64,000 nucleotides of DNA from Pedobacter sp. BS3 (GCF_008274585.1 NZ_VTRT01000009.1:1-64000); one strand, 5' to 3'. Shown: positions 45,481 to 57,111, counted from the first letter of the stretch. Notes: a model not told the origin generated them from the sequence alone. A program made the numbers and translations.

Positions 45481-45606
45481 CCCGGTTTGCAATCGGGATG
45501 CCATAAAACGGCGTTTGCAACGCCGCGATGCTGCTTAAAACAAACAAAGGCCGCTATTACCGGCGTTATAAACGCCGGAGATTTATGCACTCGTTTTGCA
45601 AACGAG
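45481..45606. repeat. Cluster of four palindromes with 3-nt loops
   Basis: CCCGGTT-TGC-AATCGGG (45481-45497, one G-T pair), CGGCGTT-TGC-AACGCCG (45509-45525), CCGGCGTT-ATA-AACGCCGG (45560-45578) and CTCGTTT-TGC-AAACGAG (45590-45606). Stems are 7-8 bp. Different stem sequences but the same centre suggest compensatory evolution of a repeated element. No transposase is nearby. Confidence 0.75.
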
Positions 45607-45726
45607 CGCAAACAGGCGCCTATACTTTAACCGGCCGCGATGGCACAAGCCAAGCCTGCTCACAGCACCCCCTTAAGCTTGCGCCAGTTATAATTTCGCT
45701 TAACGTTTGACTTTCAACTTTAGAAG

Positions 45727-47700
<1,974 letters not shown>

Positions 47701-47710
47701 CTATATCCTT

Positions 47711-47718
47711 CAAAGATA
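47711..47718 (-). promoter_or_regulatory. -7 box upstream of gyrB
   Basis: Minus strand TATCTTTG matches TAnnTTTG, 22 nt before the gyrB ATG. No clear -33 TTG. Confidence 0.5.
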
Positions 47719-47842
47719 CGATTTTTATGGCAGACTCCGGCCCTAATGTGGATAAAAAGACAACTGTTAGCTAAGAAGCTGTCTAAATTTTATAGAAAGG
47801 TTTTACAGGTTTAATTAGGGGCTGACATTAGTATCTGCGATC

Positions 47843-49084
47843 TTAGCTTAACGCTACTTTCTTCGTTTTATAATAGCCTTGCTCTAACTTTTGTTGTACC
47901 TCAGAGAAAGCGTCTACCGTACGTTTAACATCATCCAGCGAATGTGCTGCTGTTGGTATAATACGCAGCTCAATTAACCCTTTAGGGATAACCGGGTAAA
48001 CTACGATAGAGCAGAATATGCCGTAATTTTCCCTGAGATCCATCGTTATCGCGGTAGCCTCATTCAAGTCGCCTTTTAAGAAAACCGGGGTAACCATGGT
48101 ATTGGTGGCGCCAATATCAAACCCTTTTTCTTTCAGACCATTTTGCAGGGCTGTTGCTATAGTCCAAAGTTTCTCACGCAATTCAGGACGGCTTTTAAGC
48201 AGCTCCAACCGTTTTTTCAATCCCATAACCATAGGCATGGGCAACGACTTGGCAAAAGTCTGCGAGCGCATATTATACCGCAGGTAATTTACAATATCTG
48301 TTGTGGAAGCTACAAAGGCGCCTATTCCGGCCATTGATTTGGCAAAAGTGCCGAAATAAACATCCACATCGTCCATGCAATTCTGTGCCTGATGTGTTCC
48401 GGCTCCTGTTTTACCCATGGTTCCAAAGCCATGCGCATCGTCAACCAGCATGCGGAAGCTGAATTCTTTTTTAAGCTCAGCGATTTCCTTTAGCTTACCT
48501 TGTGCGCCCGACATGCCAAACACACCTTCGGTTATCAGTAAAATGCCGCCGCCATTCTGCTCGGCTAATTTAGAAGCCCGCTCTAACTGCTTACGGCAGC
48601 TTTCTATATCGTTATGCTGGTATACAAAACGTTTACCCATGTGCAGCCGCACGCCGTCAATAATACAGGCATGAGATTCTGCATCGTAAACGATCACATC
48701 GTTACGGTCTACCAGGGCATCTATAATAGATACCATTCCCTGGTAACCATAGTTCAGCAGAAATGCATCTTCCTTACCCACAAACGCTGCCAGGTCTTTT
48801 TCCAGCGACTCATGATTGGTTGAATTACCAGACATCATACGGGCGCCCATCGGGTAAGCTAAACCGTACTCCTGAGCCGCTTTGGCATCTGCCTCGCGAA
48901 CTTCGGGATCATTCGCCAGACCCAGGTAATTATTCAGGCTCCAAACCAAATGTTCTTTACCCCTGAATTTCATGTGGGGGCCAAGCTCTCCTTCCAGCTT
49001 GGGGAAAGAAAAATAACCATGAGACCATTTCAGATGCTGACCTATGGGCCCCATGTTTTTCGATATTTTATCAAATAAATCCAA
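47843..49084 (-). CDS. spt: Serine palmitoyltransferase (PLP-dependent alpha-oxoamine synthase)
   Basis: A 413-aa member of the alpha-oxoamine synthase family. The PLP lysine is in FGTFAKSMAGIGAF. The PLP-stacking and phosphate regions include YGYQGM, DAESHACIIDG and LVDDAHGFGTMG. The start MDLFDKISKNMGPIGQHLK and the GYFSFPKLEGELGP segment are typical of Bacteroidota serine palmitoyltransferases, which make 3-ketosphinganine for sphingolipids, rather than glycine C-acetyltransferase. It has a well-formed promoter and a long 5' UTR. The substrate call is by family resemblance. Confidence 0.85.
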   Translation of the reverse strand: MDLFDKISKNMGPIGQHLKWSHGYFSFPKLEGELGPHMKFRGKEHLVWSLNNYLGLANDPEVREADAKAAQEYGLAYPMGARMMSGNSTNHESLEKDLAAFVGKEDAFLLNYGYQGMVSIIDALVDRNDVIVYDAESHACIIDGVRLHMGKRFVYQHNDIESCRKQLERASKLAEQNGGGILLITEGVFGMSGAQGKLKEIAELKKEFSFRMLVDDAHGFGTMGKTGAGTHQAQNCMDDVDVYFGTFAKSMAGIGAFVASTTDIVNYLRYNMRSQTFAKSLPMPMVMGLKKRLELLKSRPELREKLWTIATALQNGLKEKGFDIGATNTMVTPVFLKGDLNEATAITMDLRENYGIFCSIVVYPVIPKGLIELRIIPTAAHSLDDVKRTVDAFSEVQQKLEQGYYKTKKVALS

Positions 49085-49212
49085 GTGATATATTAATTAA
49101 GTTAAAAGTAAAAATTCAAAATTAAGAACCTAAGTAGCTCAATATCAGAAAGATGAAGCCACATATTCATTTACTTATCAACGTTATTGAATAAATAAAT
49201 TCAAAAACATCG

Positions 49213-49243
49213 CAAATTTATGATTTATACAGGCTACAGGCAA
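49213..49243 (-). promoter_or_regulatory. Promoter of the serine palmitoyltransferase gene
   Basis: On the minus strand TTG (49241-49243), a 20-nt spacer and TAAATTTG (49213-49220). It predicts a 5' UTR of about 120 nt that includes a heptamer-phased A-rich tract (49101-49128). Confidence 0.65.
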
Positions 49244-49284
49244 CAGAAATTGAACTATAGTTCAATAACTTATGCCAACCAAAC

Positions 49285-49311
49285 AAAAAAGGCTGCCTTT
49301 TAGAGGCAGCC
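49285..49311 (-). terminator. Terminator after ftsZ closing the dcw cluster
   Basis: On the minus strand GGCTGCC and GGCAGCC pair over 7 bp and are followed by TTTTTT. It lies 14 nt after the ftsZ stop. Confidence 0.88.
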
Positions 49312-49324
49312 CGCATGTTGTAGC

Positions 49325-50968
49325 TTAATCTACATTATCGTGCAGAAAAGAATTGTTAGGCCTTATTTCGGTTATACCATCTTCATTAGACAGTGTAAAC
49401 CTTGAAACCTGTGATTCTGATGAATGGGGCACTTGTTGCAAAGGCATTTGCCTACGTTTATAGGCCGGCTCATTTTCAAGCTCCTGCAGGCCATTTGCCG
49501 TACGAAGCTTCATGCTCAGGTCTTTTAAACGTAAAATACGTTCTCTCGATTTGCGGAGCTGCTCTTCTATCGATTCATCGGTTTTATTCTCATCAGGGTT
49601 ATATGCCGGCGTAGCAACCGGAGTTTCTGCTGCCACAGGCTGAACTGGCTCTGGTTCGCTTACAGGCTCACCAAACTGGAATATACTGTCTGTACTTTTT
49701 ATGCTGAAAGCCACCGGAGATTCTTCTTCCGCATTCGCCGATTCTTTCTCATCCTCTTCGGTTAGCGTATGTTTTATAACCTGCGGCAATTCAGGCTCTT
49801 TAACGGTATTACTATATATGTTACCGAACAGATCGGGTTGAGTTTCTTTTTCAGGTTCACGCACTTTCATTACGGGAACTGCCCGTTCTTCTTTCTCTGC
49901 AAGCGGTTTGGTTTCTTCAATGAAAGCGTTAACCGGCTTGATCATCGGGGCATTATCGGGGGTAAGCACCGATATTTTCTTTTGTTGCTGACGCTCAACA
50001 GCCCGTTCTTCCATGGTTTGGAAACCGGTGGCGATAATGGTCACAGATAGTTTTTCTTCCAGTGTTTCATCCACGCAGTTACCCCATATCAGATCGGCGG
50101 CCAGACCAGCTTCTTCCTGGATATAATCGGTAATGATGCTTACCTCATCCATAGAAACTTCTTTTGATCCTGAACTGATGTTCAGCAGGATATAGCGGGC
50201 TCCTTCAATTTCATTATCTTTCAGCAATGGCGAGGCCAGCGCCCCCTCTACGGCCCGTAATGCCCGGTTCTCTCCTTCTGCAGCATAGCTTCCCATGATG
50301 GCCACACCGCTATCCTGCATTACCGTACGTACATCTTTAAAGTCTACGTTGATGTATCCGGGAATGGTAATGATCTCGGCAATACCTTTGGCAGCCGTTG
50401 TTAAAATATTATCTGCCTGTGCAAAAGCAGCGCTGAGTGTCAGGTTTCCGAATATCTCGCGTAAGCGGTCGTTTGAAATGACCAGGTAAGAATCTACATA
50501 TTTTTTAAACTCTTCCAGCCCTTCTTCCGCCTGCAGTTTACGGCGTTTTCCTTCAAAAGAAAATGGTGTTGTTACAATACCTACGGTTAAAATATCTAAC
50601 TCTTTGGCAGCTTTGGCAATGATGGGGCTGGCTCCTGTGCCTGTACCGCCACCCATACCGGCAGTAATAAACAGCATTTTGGTATTGGTTCCCAGCATGC
50701 GTTTTATCTCTTCGATATTCTCAATAGCCGAATTTTTACCAACCTCAGGAATAGATCCTGCACCCATACCTTCGGTAAGGCTTGCACCTAACTGAACTTT
50801 ATTGGGTATGGGGCTTAATTCCAAAGCCTGTGCATCCGTATTACAGATAATGAAATCAACACCCGTAATCCCTTGCCTGTACATGTGATTTACGGCATTT
50901 CCACCGCCTCCTCCAACACCTATTACCTTGATGATGGATGATCTTTCTTTGAGCATTTCAAACTGCAT
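49325..50968 (-). CDS. ftsZ: Cell division protein FtsZ
   Basis: A 547-aa FtsZ. The GTPase domain starts VIGVGGGGGNAVNHMY, with the signature GGGTGTGA (read GMGGGTGTGASP) near residue 108 and the T7 loop region LIWGNCVDE. After residue about 330 comes a long, acidic, disordered linker. The conserved C-terminal peptide is SNEDGITEIRPNNSFLHDNVD, which binds FtsA. It polymerises into the Z-ring at midcell. The linker length is usual for Bacteroidota. Confidence 0.97.
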   Translation of the reverse strand: MQFEMLKERSSIIKVIGVGGGGGNAVNHMYRQGITGVDFIICNTDAQALELSPIPNKVQLGASLTEGMGAGSIPEVGKNSAIENIEEIKRMLGTNTKMLFITAGMGGGTGTGASPIIAKAAKELDILTVGIVTTPFSFEGKRRKLQAEEGLEEFKKYVDSYLVISNDRLREIFGNLTLSAAFAQADNILTTAAKGIAEIITIPGYINVDFKDVRTVMQDSGVAIMGSYAAEGENRALRAVEGALASPLLKDNEIEGARYILLNISSGSKEVSMDEVSIITDYIQEEAGLAADLIWGNCVDETLEEKLSVTIIATGFQTMEERAVERQQQKKISVLTPDNAPMIKPVNAFIEETKPLAEKEERAVPVMKVREPEKETQPDLFGNIYSNTVKEPELPQVIKHTLTEEDEKESANAEEESPVAFSIKSTDSIFQFGEPVSEPEPVQPVAAETPVATPAYNPDENKTDESIEEQLRKSRERILRLKDLSMKLRTANGLQELENEPAYKRRQMPLQQVPHSSESQVSRFTLSNEDGITEIRPNNSFLHDNVD

Positions 50969-51098
50969 ATCGCTGATATTGAGTTAAGTAGATTTTATTT
51001 TTACACCACCAGTTCTAACTGTAATATTAAAACTTTTTCCACACACGTTTTCCACAAGTGTTAAAAATGTGGAAAAATCGCCGTTTGTTGATAATTTT

Positions 51099-52445
51099 TT
51101 ATTTAATGTAATCTTCATCCTTAATGTCGTCTTTGATCCAACCGCCTGCTTTTTTCAAAATAATGTCAAGTATAGAACCCGGCTTCTTTGGTTTTTCGCC
51201 TTCAGATTCGCCTGAACGGGGTTTCTGATTACGCCATTCCTGCAATTCTTCAGTCTTCTGAATTCCTTTTATTAATAAGCCTATACCTGTAGCATATAAC
51301 GGACTTTTCAGCTCTTCGTATACATTCTTTGGCAATACTTCATTTTTTGCCAGGTGCTCATTAGGATATCCCACGCGGCAATCAAGTCCCGTATTATACT
51401 CCACCAACTGCGACAAGTGCTTCAGCTGTGCGCCTCCACCGGTTACAACAATACCCGCAATAAGTTTCTTTTCGTAACCGGATGCCTTGATCTCATGATA
51501 TACATAGTCGATGATCTCTTCCATGCGGGCCTGTATAATATGGGCCAGGTTTTTTACCGAAATTTCCTTTGGCTCGCGACCACGCAACCCCGGAACGCAG
51601 ATGATCTCGTTATCTTTATTTTCTGCAGCCAGGGCAGAACCGAAACGGATCTTCAGCAGCTCGGCCTGGTTACGCATTACCGAGCAACCTTCACGGATAT
51701 CCTCGGTTACAATGTTGCCGCCAAAGGGTATTACGGCTGTATGCCGGATGATCCCTTCGTGGAAAATAGCCAAATCTGTAGTGCCGCCGCCAATATCAAC
51801 CAGTACTACACCGGCCTCTTTCTCGTCTTCGCTCAATACAGCTTCTGACGAGGCCAGAGGTTCCAGGATAAGCTCCTGGGTTTCCAGGCTGGCATTATTT
51901 ACGCATTTCAGAATGTTTTTTATGGCGCTAACATGCCCCGAAATGATATGAAAATTTGCCTCAAGCCTTACACCGGCCATCCCGATAGGATCCTTAATAC
52001 CCGGCTCATTATCAATGGTAAACTCCTGGGGCAGTACGTGGATGATCTCCTCGCCGGGAGGCATTACCAGCTTGTACATATCTTCAATGAGCTTATCGAT
52101 ATCCTTACGCTGGATCTCGTTATTCAGATCTTTACGGGTGAAGATACCGCGATGCTGCAAGCTTTTAATGTGCTGGCCGGCTATACCCACGTTCACAATT
52201 TTAATATCAACGTTTGATTGTGCGCTGGCCTGCTCCACCGCCTGTACAATGCTCTGCACGGTTTTCTGGATATTTGAAACCACACCCCGCGTTACACCCG
52301 AAGATTCGGCTTTGCCAATGCCTAAGATCTCTATTTTACCATGATTACTGCGCCTTCCAACAGTAACACAGATCTTGGTGGTACCAATATCCAATCCTAC
52401 TACTATTGGCGAGCTTTTTGATTGCGCTGTCGAACTTTTATCCAT
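51099..52445 (-). CDS. ftsA: Cell division protein FtsA
   Basis: A 448-aa actin-like protein. It begins VVGLDIGTTKICVTVGR (phosphate 1) and includes VVLVDIGGGTTDLAIFHEG (phosphate 2) and GIVVTGGGAQLKHL (adenosine loop). The SHS2/1C domain lies near residue 85-160. The C-terminus ends in an amphipathic GGWIKDDIKDEDYIK-type tail for membrane attachment. It tethers FtsZ and recruits later division proteins. It is 3 nt after ftsQ. Confidence 0.95.
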   Translation of the reverse strand: MDKSSTAQSKSSPIVVGLDIGTTKICVTVGRRSNHGKIEILGIGKAESSGVTRGVVSNIQKTVQSIVQAVEQASAQSNVDIKIVNVGIAGQHIKSLQHRGIFTRKDLNNEIQRKDIDKLIEDMYKLVMPPGEEIIHVLPQEFTIDNEPGIKDPIGMAGVRLEANFHIISGHVSAIKNILKCVNNASLETQELILEPLASSEAVLSEDEKEAGVVLVDIGGGTTDLAIFHEGIIRHTAVIPFGGNIVTEDIREGCSVMRNQAELLKIRFGSALAAENKDNEIICVPGLRGREPKEISVKNLAHIIQARMEEIIDYVYHEIKASGYEKKLIAGIVVTGGGAQLKHLSQLVEYNTGLDCRVGYPNEHLAKNEVLPKNVYEELKSPLYATGIGLLIKGIQKTEELQEWRNQKPRSGESEGEKPKKPGSILDIILKKAGGWIKDDIKDEDYIK

Positions 52446-52448
52446 AAC

Positions 52449-53327
52449 TTATTGCGTTAATATTTTTACTGTATCCTGTTTATCCTGTTGCATGCTATCA
52501 ACCCTGGCTGCATGAGCAATAGCGGCCTTTTTAAGCGCCAGACTATCGGCTGCCGTATTTTTAACTCCTACCACCTGGTGAGCATATTTTATATTAATGA
52601 TCTTATAGGTATCCCAACCCACTTTAGGCATGGCTTGTTTATAGAAAGCCAGCAAATTCCTGAATTTATTTTCCAGCGAATCGGCATTGCCCAGAACAAT
52701 GCGCTGATTACCTACCCGTGGTATCATTTCTATCTCGCTTTTTTCGTTCACAAACAATTGCTCGATCTGGTTGCTCCACAGGCTGTCTTTTTCTATAAAG
52801 GATGCCGTTGTAAATAGATCACGGGCTACACGGGTTTTCAGGGTATCTACCCGGTTGGTAAAATCTTCTAATATAAACCCGTTTGCGGCCAATACCCGTG
52901 CCGTAAAATTCTGCGACATCGGGATCTTCAACCCGTTTTTATCGATATAAAAATCCTGGTTGGTGACATTCAGCACCCGCAGTACGGGAATCCGCTGCCG
53001 TACTTTTACCTGAATGGTTCCATCCATATCCATATACACACGGGCATCTTCTATAAAAGGATTGTTCCTCAGATCGTTTTCGAGCCGGTGTATATTGATG
53101 CGGTTAACCATGCGTCCCAATAGCTGCCCCTGGCTTCGGGTCAGGATACGGTCTACCTCGCTTCGCTCTATCAGGTTATCGCTTCCGGGAATAAGCACTT
53201 TGATATCTTTACACCGTACACCGTCTTTTTTCACGTTAATAAAACTCATAAGCACAACAAGCCCGCTCAGGCAGACCAGCCAGATAAACGTATATAAAAC
53301 CGCTCTCCAGTTAATGCGCTTCCACAT
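52449..53327 (-). CDS. ftsQ: Cell division protein FtsQ/DivIB-like
   Basis: A 292-aa bitopic protein with one N-terminal helix (VLYTFIWLVCLSGLVVLMSFI). A POTRA-type domain follows (IPGSDNLIERSEVDRILTRSQGQLLGRMVNRIN), then an FtsQ core (ARVYMDMDGTIQVKVRQRIPVLRV). It links early and late divisome steps. It overlaps the end of murC by 17 nt. Confidence 0.88.
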   Translation of the reverse strand: MWKRINWRAVLYTFIWLVCLSGLVVLMSFINVKKDGVRCKDIKVLIPGSDNLIERSEVDRILTRSQGQLLGRMVNRINIHRLENDLRNNPFIEDARVYMDMDGTIQVKVRQRIPVLRVLNVTNQDFYIDKNGLKIPMSQNFTARVLAANGFILEDFTNRVDTLKTRVARDLFTTASFIEKDSLWSNQIEQLFVNEKSEIEMIPRVGNQRIVLGNADSLENKFRNLLAFYKQAMPKVGWDTYKIINIKYAHQVVGVKNTAADSLALKKAAIAHAARVDSMQQDKQDTVKILTQ

Positions 53328-54675
53328 GGTTCAACAGGTGCTTTAAAGGTTCAACCAATGTATCAATATCCCCTGCTCCTACTGTCAGCAGCAGCTCAGG
53401 GCTTGTTTGCTTAATATATGCTTCAACCTCATTTTTATTCAATTCTTTTTTATCGGGTATGGTGACCCCATCTAACAGCATTGCCGATGTTACGCCCGGT
53501 ATCGGCAATTCCCTTGCGGGATAGATGGGCAGCAGTATCAGCTTATCGGCCAGACTCAATACTTCTGAAAAACCCGCCGCAAAATCGCGTGTACGGGTAA
53601 ACAAATGCGGCTGAAAGATGACCGTCAGCTTTTTACCGGGATATAAGCTTTTTACGGCTGTGATGCAGGCCCGTAATTCTTCAGGATGATGGGCATAATC
53701 GTCGATATAAATATGCTCATCTGTTTTCACGATATATTCAAACCGCCTTTTTACTCCCTTAAAGCTGCCTAATGCCGCTTTTATTTTTTGCGGGTCGATA
53801 TCCAGCAGCAATGCTGCCTGAATGGCCGCCACGGCATTTTCCACGTTATGTTTGCCTGGAATGCCTAAACGGATATCCGGAATACGGGTTTTGCTGTTTA
53901 CAAAGTCGAAATAAAAATCGCCGCCGGCTATACGGATATGCTCTGCAAAAGCGTCGGCCGGCTCTGTGGCCGAATAGGCCAGACCTTCGTTAAGCGGTAA
54001 TCCTTTCCGGTGAATCAGCGTACCGCCGCTTTTCAGCTGAGCGGCAAACATCCTGAACGATTCTGTCAGATGGTCTTTATCACCATAAATATCCAGGTGG
54101 TCGGCATCCATCGAGGTGATGATGGCTATATCCGGGTATAGTGTCAGGAATGAACGGTCATATTCATCGGCTTCAACCACCAGGGTATTATTATTGCCGA
54201 ACAATACGTTGGTATTGTAATTCCCGGTAATACCGCCCAGGAAAGCAGAGCAATCATAACCGGTATCTTTCAGAATATGCGCCACCATGCTGGATGTTGT
54301 GGTTTTGCCATGCGTACCGGCCACCGCAATAGTAAACATAGATTTACTGATGATACCCAGCACCTGCGAACGCTTATATAACTGAAACCCGCGGTTGATC
54401 AATGTATTCAGGATAGCGGAATCTTTTGGAATAGCCGGTGTATAAATTACCAGCTTATCGTCGCCGGGCGATGCAAACGCGGCGGGCAACTCAGCTTCGG
54501 CATCGGTAAAGGTTACAGAAATGCCTTCGGCAATCAGGCTATCGGTAAGCGTGGTTGAGGTACGGTCGTAGCCGGATACGGTACATCCACGACGGTGGAA
54601 ATACCGTGCCAGGCCGCTCATTCCGATACCGCCTATACCTACCAGATAAACCTGCCTGATTGCGTTTAACTCCAT
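53311..54675 (-). CDS. murC: UDP-N-acetylmuramate-L-alanine ligase
   Basis: A 454-aa Mur ligase. The N-terminal UDP-binding motif is VYLVGIGGIGMSGLARYFHRRG. The ATP P-loop is VAGTHGKTTTSSMVAHIL. The central domain has VVEADEYDRSFL and SMDADHLDIYGD, and YIDDYAHHPEELRA is the C-terminal signature. It adds L-Ala to UDP-MurNAc. Overlaps murG by 10 nt. Confidence 0.96.
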   Translation of the reverse strand: MELNAIRQVYLVGIGGIGMSGLARYFHRRGCTVSGYDRTSTTLTDSLIAEGISVTFTDAEAELPAAFASPGDDKLVIYTPAIPKDSAILNTLINRGFQLYKRSQVLGIISKSMFTIAVAGTHGKTTTSSMVAHILKDTGYDCSAFLGGITGNYNTNVLFGNNNTLVVEADEYDRSFLTLYPDIAIITSMDADHLDIYGDKDHLTESFRMFAAQLKSGGTLIHRKGLPLNEGLAYSATEPADAFAEHIRIAGGDFYFDFVNSKTRIPDIRLGIPGKHNVENAVAAIQAALLLDIDPQKIKAALGSFKGVKRRFEYIVKTDEHIYIDDYAHHPEELRACITAVKSLYPGKKLTVIFQPHLFTRTRDFAAGFSEVLSLADKLILLPIYPARELPIPGVTSAMLLDGVTIPDKKELNKNEVEAYIKQTSPELLLTVGAGDIDTLVEPLKHLLNHVEAH

Positions 54676-55781
54676 TTTTTATTATCTGCTATTTCCAGTA
54701 CCTGCCGGGCTATCACTTCATCGGCATTTGGCAACGCCAAAGTGCCTATCTGTTCGCCAAGCTGTGCACACCGTTTTTCATCTTTAACCAGCGCCAACGC
54801 CGCATCAACCAATATATCGCCGGCCTCCGAATCGGTAATTAATACCGCCGCATCTTTTCTTACCAGCGCCATCGCGTTTTTGGTCTGGTGGTCTTCGGCC
54901 ACATTGGGCGACGGAACCAGGATAACCGGTTTCTTTACCATACAAAATTCAGCGATGCTGCCGGCTCCGGCCCGCGAAATAATTACATCCGCGGCAGCGT
55001 AGGCCAAATCCATGCGATTTAGAAATTCGGTGATACGTATGCCTGTATCTTTTGGCTGGTTACCAAATTGTTCAACAATGCCTTTATAATAATATTTACC
55101 GGTTTGCCAGATAAGCTGCACATCGGCCCGGATAAACTTCTGTATTCCGGCCAGCATGCAGCTATTTAGTGTGCCAGCGCCCAGACTTCCGCCCATAACC
55201 AGTATTGTTTTCTTATCGCCCGAGAGCTCAAATTCGGCCAACGCCTCATCGCGTTTGCCAGCAATTGTTACCGATTCTTTACGGATGGGATTGCCGGTGA
55301 GCAACAGCTTATTGGCTGGAAAAAATTTCTCCATACCATCAAAGGCTACGCAAATCTTTTCGGCTCTATCGCCTAAACGCTTGTTGGTAATACCGGCGTA
55401 AGAATTTTGCTCCTGTATCAAGTATGGTATATCCATTTGGCCAGCAGCGTACAACAAAGGCCCTGAAGCATACCCGCCTACGCCTACGGCAACATCGGGT
55501 TTAAATTCTGAAATAATTGACCGGGCTTTTAAAATGCTTTTAACCAACTTAACAGGCAATAACAGGTTTTTCAACAGGGATTTCCGCTGAAAGCCCTGGA
55601 TGTCCAAACCGATGATCCGGTAACCTGCTGCCGGTACTTTTTCCATTTCCATGCGCCCGTTAGCTCCCACGAAAAGTATTTCGGTTGCAGGGTCAAGGGT
55701 TTTTAAGGCATTAGCAATCGCTACGGCAGGAAATATATGTCCTCCCGTTCCTCCTCCGCTTATAATTACCCGTTTTGCCAT
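54666..55781 (-). CDS. murG: UDP-GlcNAc:lipid I GlcNAc-transferase MurG
   Basis: A 371-aa GT28 enzyme. The N-terminal motif is VIISGGGTGGHIFPAVAIANAL. VGVGGYASGPLLYAA and the donor-binding SRAGAGSIAEFCMVKKPVILVPSPNVAEDHQTKNA are conserved. It converts lipid I to lipid II on the inner face of the membrane. Confidence 0.96.
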   Translation of the reverse strand: MAKRVIISGGGTGGHIFPAVAIANALKTLDPATEILFVGANGRMEMEKVPAAGYRIIGLDIQGFQRKSLLKNLLLPVKLVKSILKARSIISEFKPDVAVGVGGYASGPLLYAAGQMDIPYLIQEQNSYAGITNKRLGDRAEKICVAFDGMEKFFPANKLLLTGNPIRKESVTIAGKRDEALAEFELSGDKKTILVMGGSLGAGTLNSCMLAGIQKFIRADVQLIWQTGKYYYKGIVEQFGNQPKDTGIRITEFLNRMDLAYAAADVIISRAGAGSIAEFCMVKKPVILVPSPNVAEDHQTKNAMALVRKDAAVLITDSEAGDILVDAALALVKDEKRCAQLGEQIGTLALPNADEVIARQVLEIADNKKWS

Positions 55782-55805
55782 AACCTGTTTATTTATTTCC
55801 CTGCA

Positions 55806-56990
55806 TTAAACCGCGGGAATTTCGCCTACTATAATTTTTTGTTCGTTTGATTTATCATCACCCGTATTGCCTTTTTTCTTTTCATCGATATCGCGGCTAA
55901 CGCTCAGAATAATACCAAACGCTATGCTGGTAAATAAAATGGATGTTCCGCCCATACTTACCAAAGGCAACGGCACACCGGTAACCGGCCCCAAGCCAAC
56001 CGCAACGGCCATATTGGCAAATGCCTGGATGGTGAGCGTAAAGCTTAACCCCGCCGCCAGCAAGGCGCCAAAGGCTTTAGGACTTTGTGTTACAATCAAT
56101 ATGCATCGCCATAAAAACATCAGGTAAAGTACAATGAGCACTAAGCCGCCAATCAGGCCATATTCTTCTATAATTAATGCAAAAACAAAGTCTGAATAGG
56201 GATGCGGCAGGAAATTACGCTGTGTGCTGTTCCCTGGTCCTTTACCAAAAATACCGCCGGTAGCTATCGCGATTTTGGACTGGTTTGACTGAAACGATTT
56301 ATCGGGATCCTGTTTTTCGGGATGTAGAAATGTCTGAATACGTGATTTGTATGTTTCACGCCGCGGGCCAAACAACACAACGCCTGCTAAGAGTACCAAT
56401 CCTGCCAGGCAAACAATAGATATCTGCTTGATGCTGATACGGCCAATAATAAGCAGTAATATGCTCACGCCAAACAGCATTAACGCGGTTGACAGGTTTG
56501 CCAACGCAATTAATATGAACACCACACAAACCGACCCCATGATGGGAATAAACGCCTTTTTTACGTCCTTGATATTTTCCTGCTTACGGGTCAAGGTGCG
56601 GGCAAGAAAGGTTATCAGTGCCAGCTTGGCCATATCTGAGGTCTGGAACGTCTGGTTAATAATGGGAATGGTTACCCAACGGCTGGCATCGTTCACATTG
56701 GCTCCGAAAATCAGGGTGTATAATAGCAACGGTATGGTTATTACCATCAGCAGCTTGGAAATTCCGGCGTAATACCGGTAATCCAGCAGATGCGAAAAAT
56801 ACATCAGCGCCAGACCACCAACTATAAACATCAGATGTTTCATCAGGATGGTTTCTGTGCCCACACCACGTTTGTACGCCAGCGTTCCGGTAGCGCTGTA
56901 AACAGCCAGCAATGACCATATCGATAGTAAAATAACGATAAGCCATATCCAGCGGTCGCCTTTGGTTTTATTGAGTATCCTGTTTATCAT
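55806..56990 (-). CDS. ftsW: SEDS peptidoglycan glycosyltransferase FtsW
   Basis: A 394-aa polytopic protein with about ten membrane helices. It has the SEDS signatures SIWSLLAVYSATGTLAYKRG near the start and GKGPGNSTQRNFLPHPYSDFVFALIIEEYGLIGG in the large extracytoplasmic loop, with the catalytic Asp in the SDF segment. FtsW polymerises septal glycan with FtsI. The C-terminal tail is Lys/Asp-rich. Confidence 0.94.
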   Translation of the reverse strand: MINRILNKTKGDRWIWLIVILLSIWSLLAVYSATGTLAYKRGVGTETILMKHLMFIVGGLALMYFSHLLDYRYYAGISKLLMVITIPLLLYTLIFGANVNDASRWVTIPIINQTFQTSDMAKLALITFLARTLTRKQENIKDVKKAFIPIMGSVCVVFILIALANLSTALMLFGVSILLLIIGRISIKQISIVCLAGLVLLAGVVLFGPRRETYKSRIQTFLHPEKQDPDKSFQSNQSKIAIATGGIFGKGPGNSTQRNFLPHPYSDFVFALIIEEYGLIGGLVLIVLYLMFLWRCILIVTQSPKAFGALLAAGLSFTLTIQAFANMAVAVGLGPVTGVPLPLVSMGGTSILFTSIAFGIILSVSRDIDEKKKGNTGDDKSNEQKIIVGEIPAV

Positions 56991-57043
56991 AATAGCCTCT
57001 CCCCAACCCTCTCCAAAGGAGAGGGAGTAATTTCTGCGTTTAT

Positions 57044-57110
57044 CTTGTTTCTTGCATCTATGTTCTTGTCTCTCTTAACACCTTAAACCTTACGCCTTCT
57101 TCCTCTCCGC
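57044..57110. repeat. Heptamer-phased intergenic repeat, CT/CC type (copy 1)
   Basis: CT starts a 7-mer at 57044, 57051, 57058, 57065 and 57072. CC starts a 7-mer at 57081, 57088, 57095 and 57102. The sequence closely resembles 63919-63980. It lies in the 121-bp gap between murD and ftsW. Confidence 0.75.
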
Positions 57111-57111
57111 C

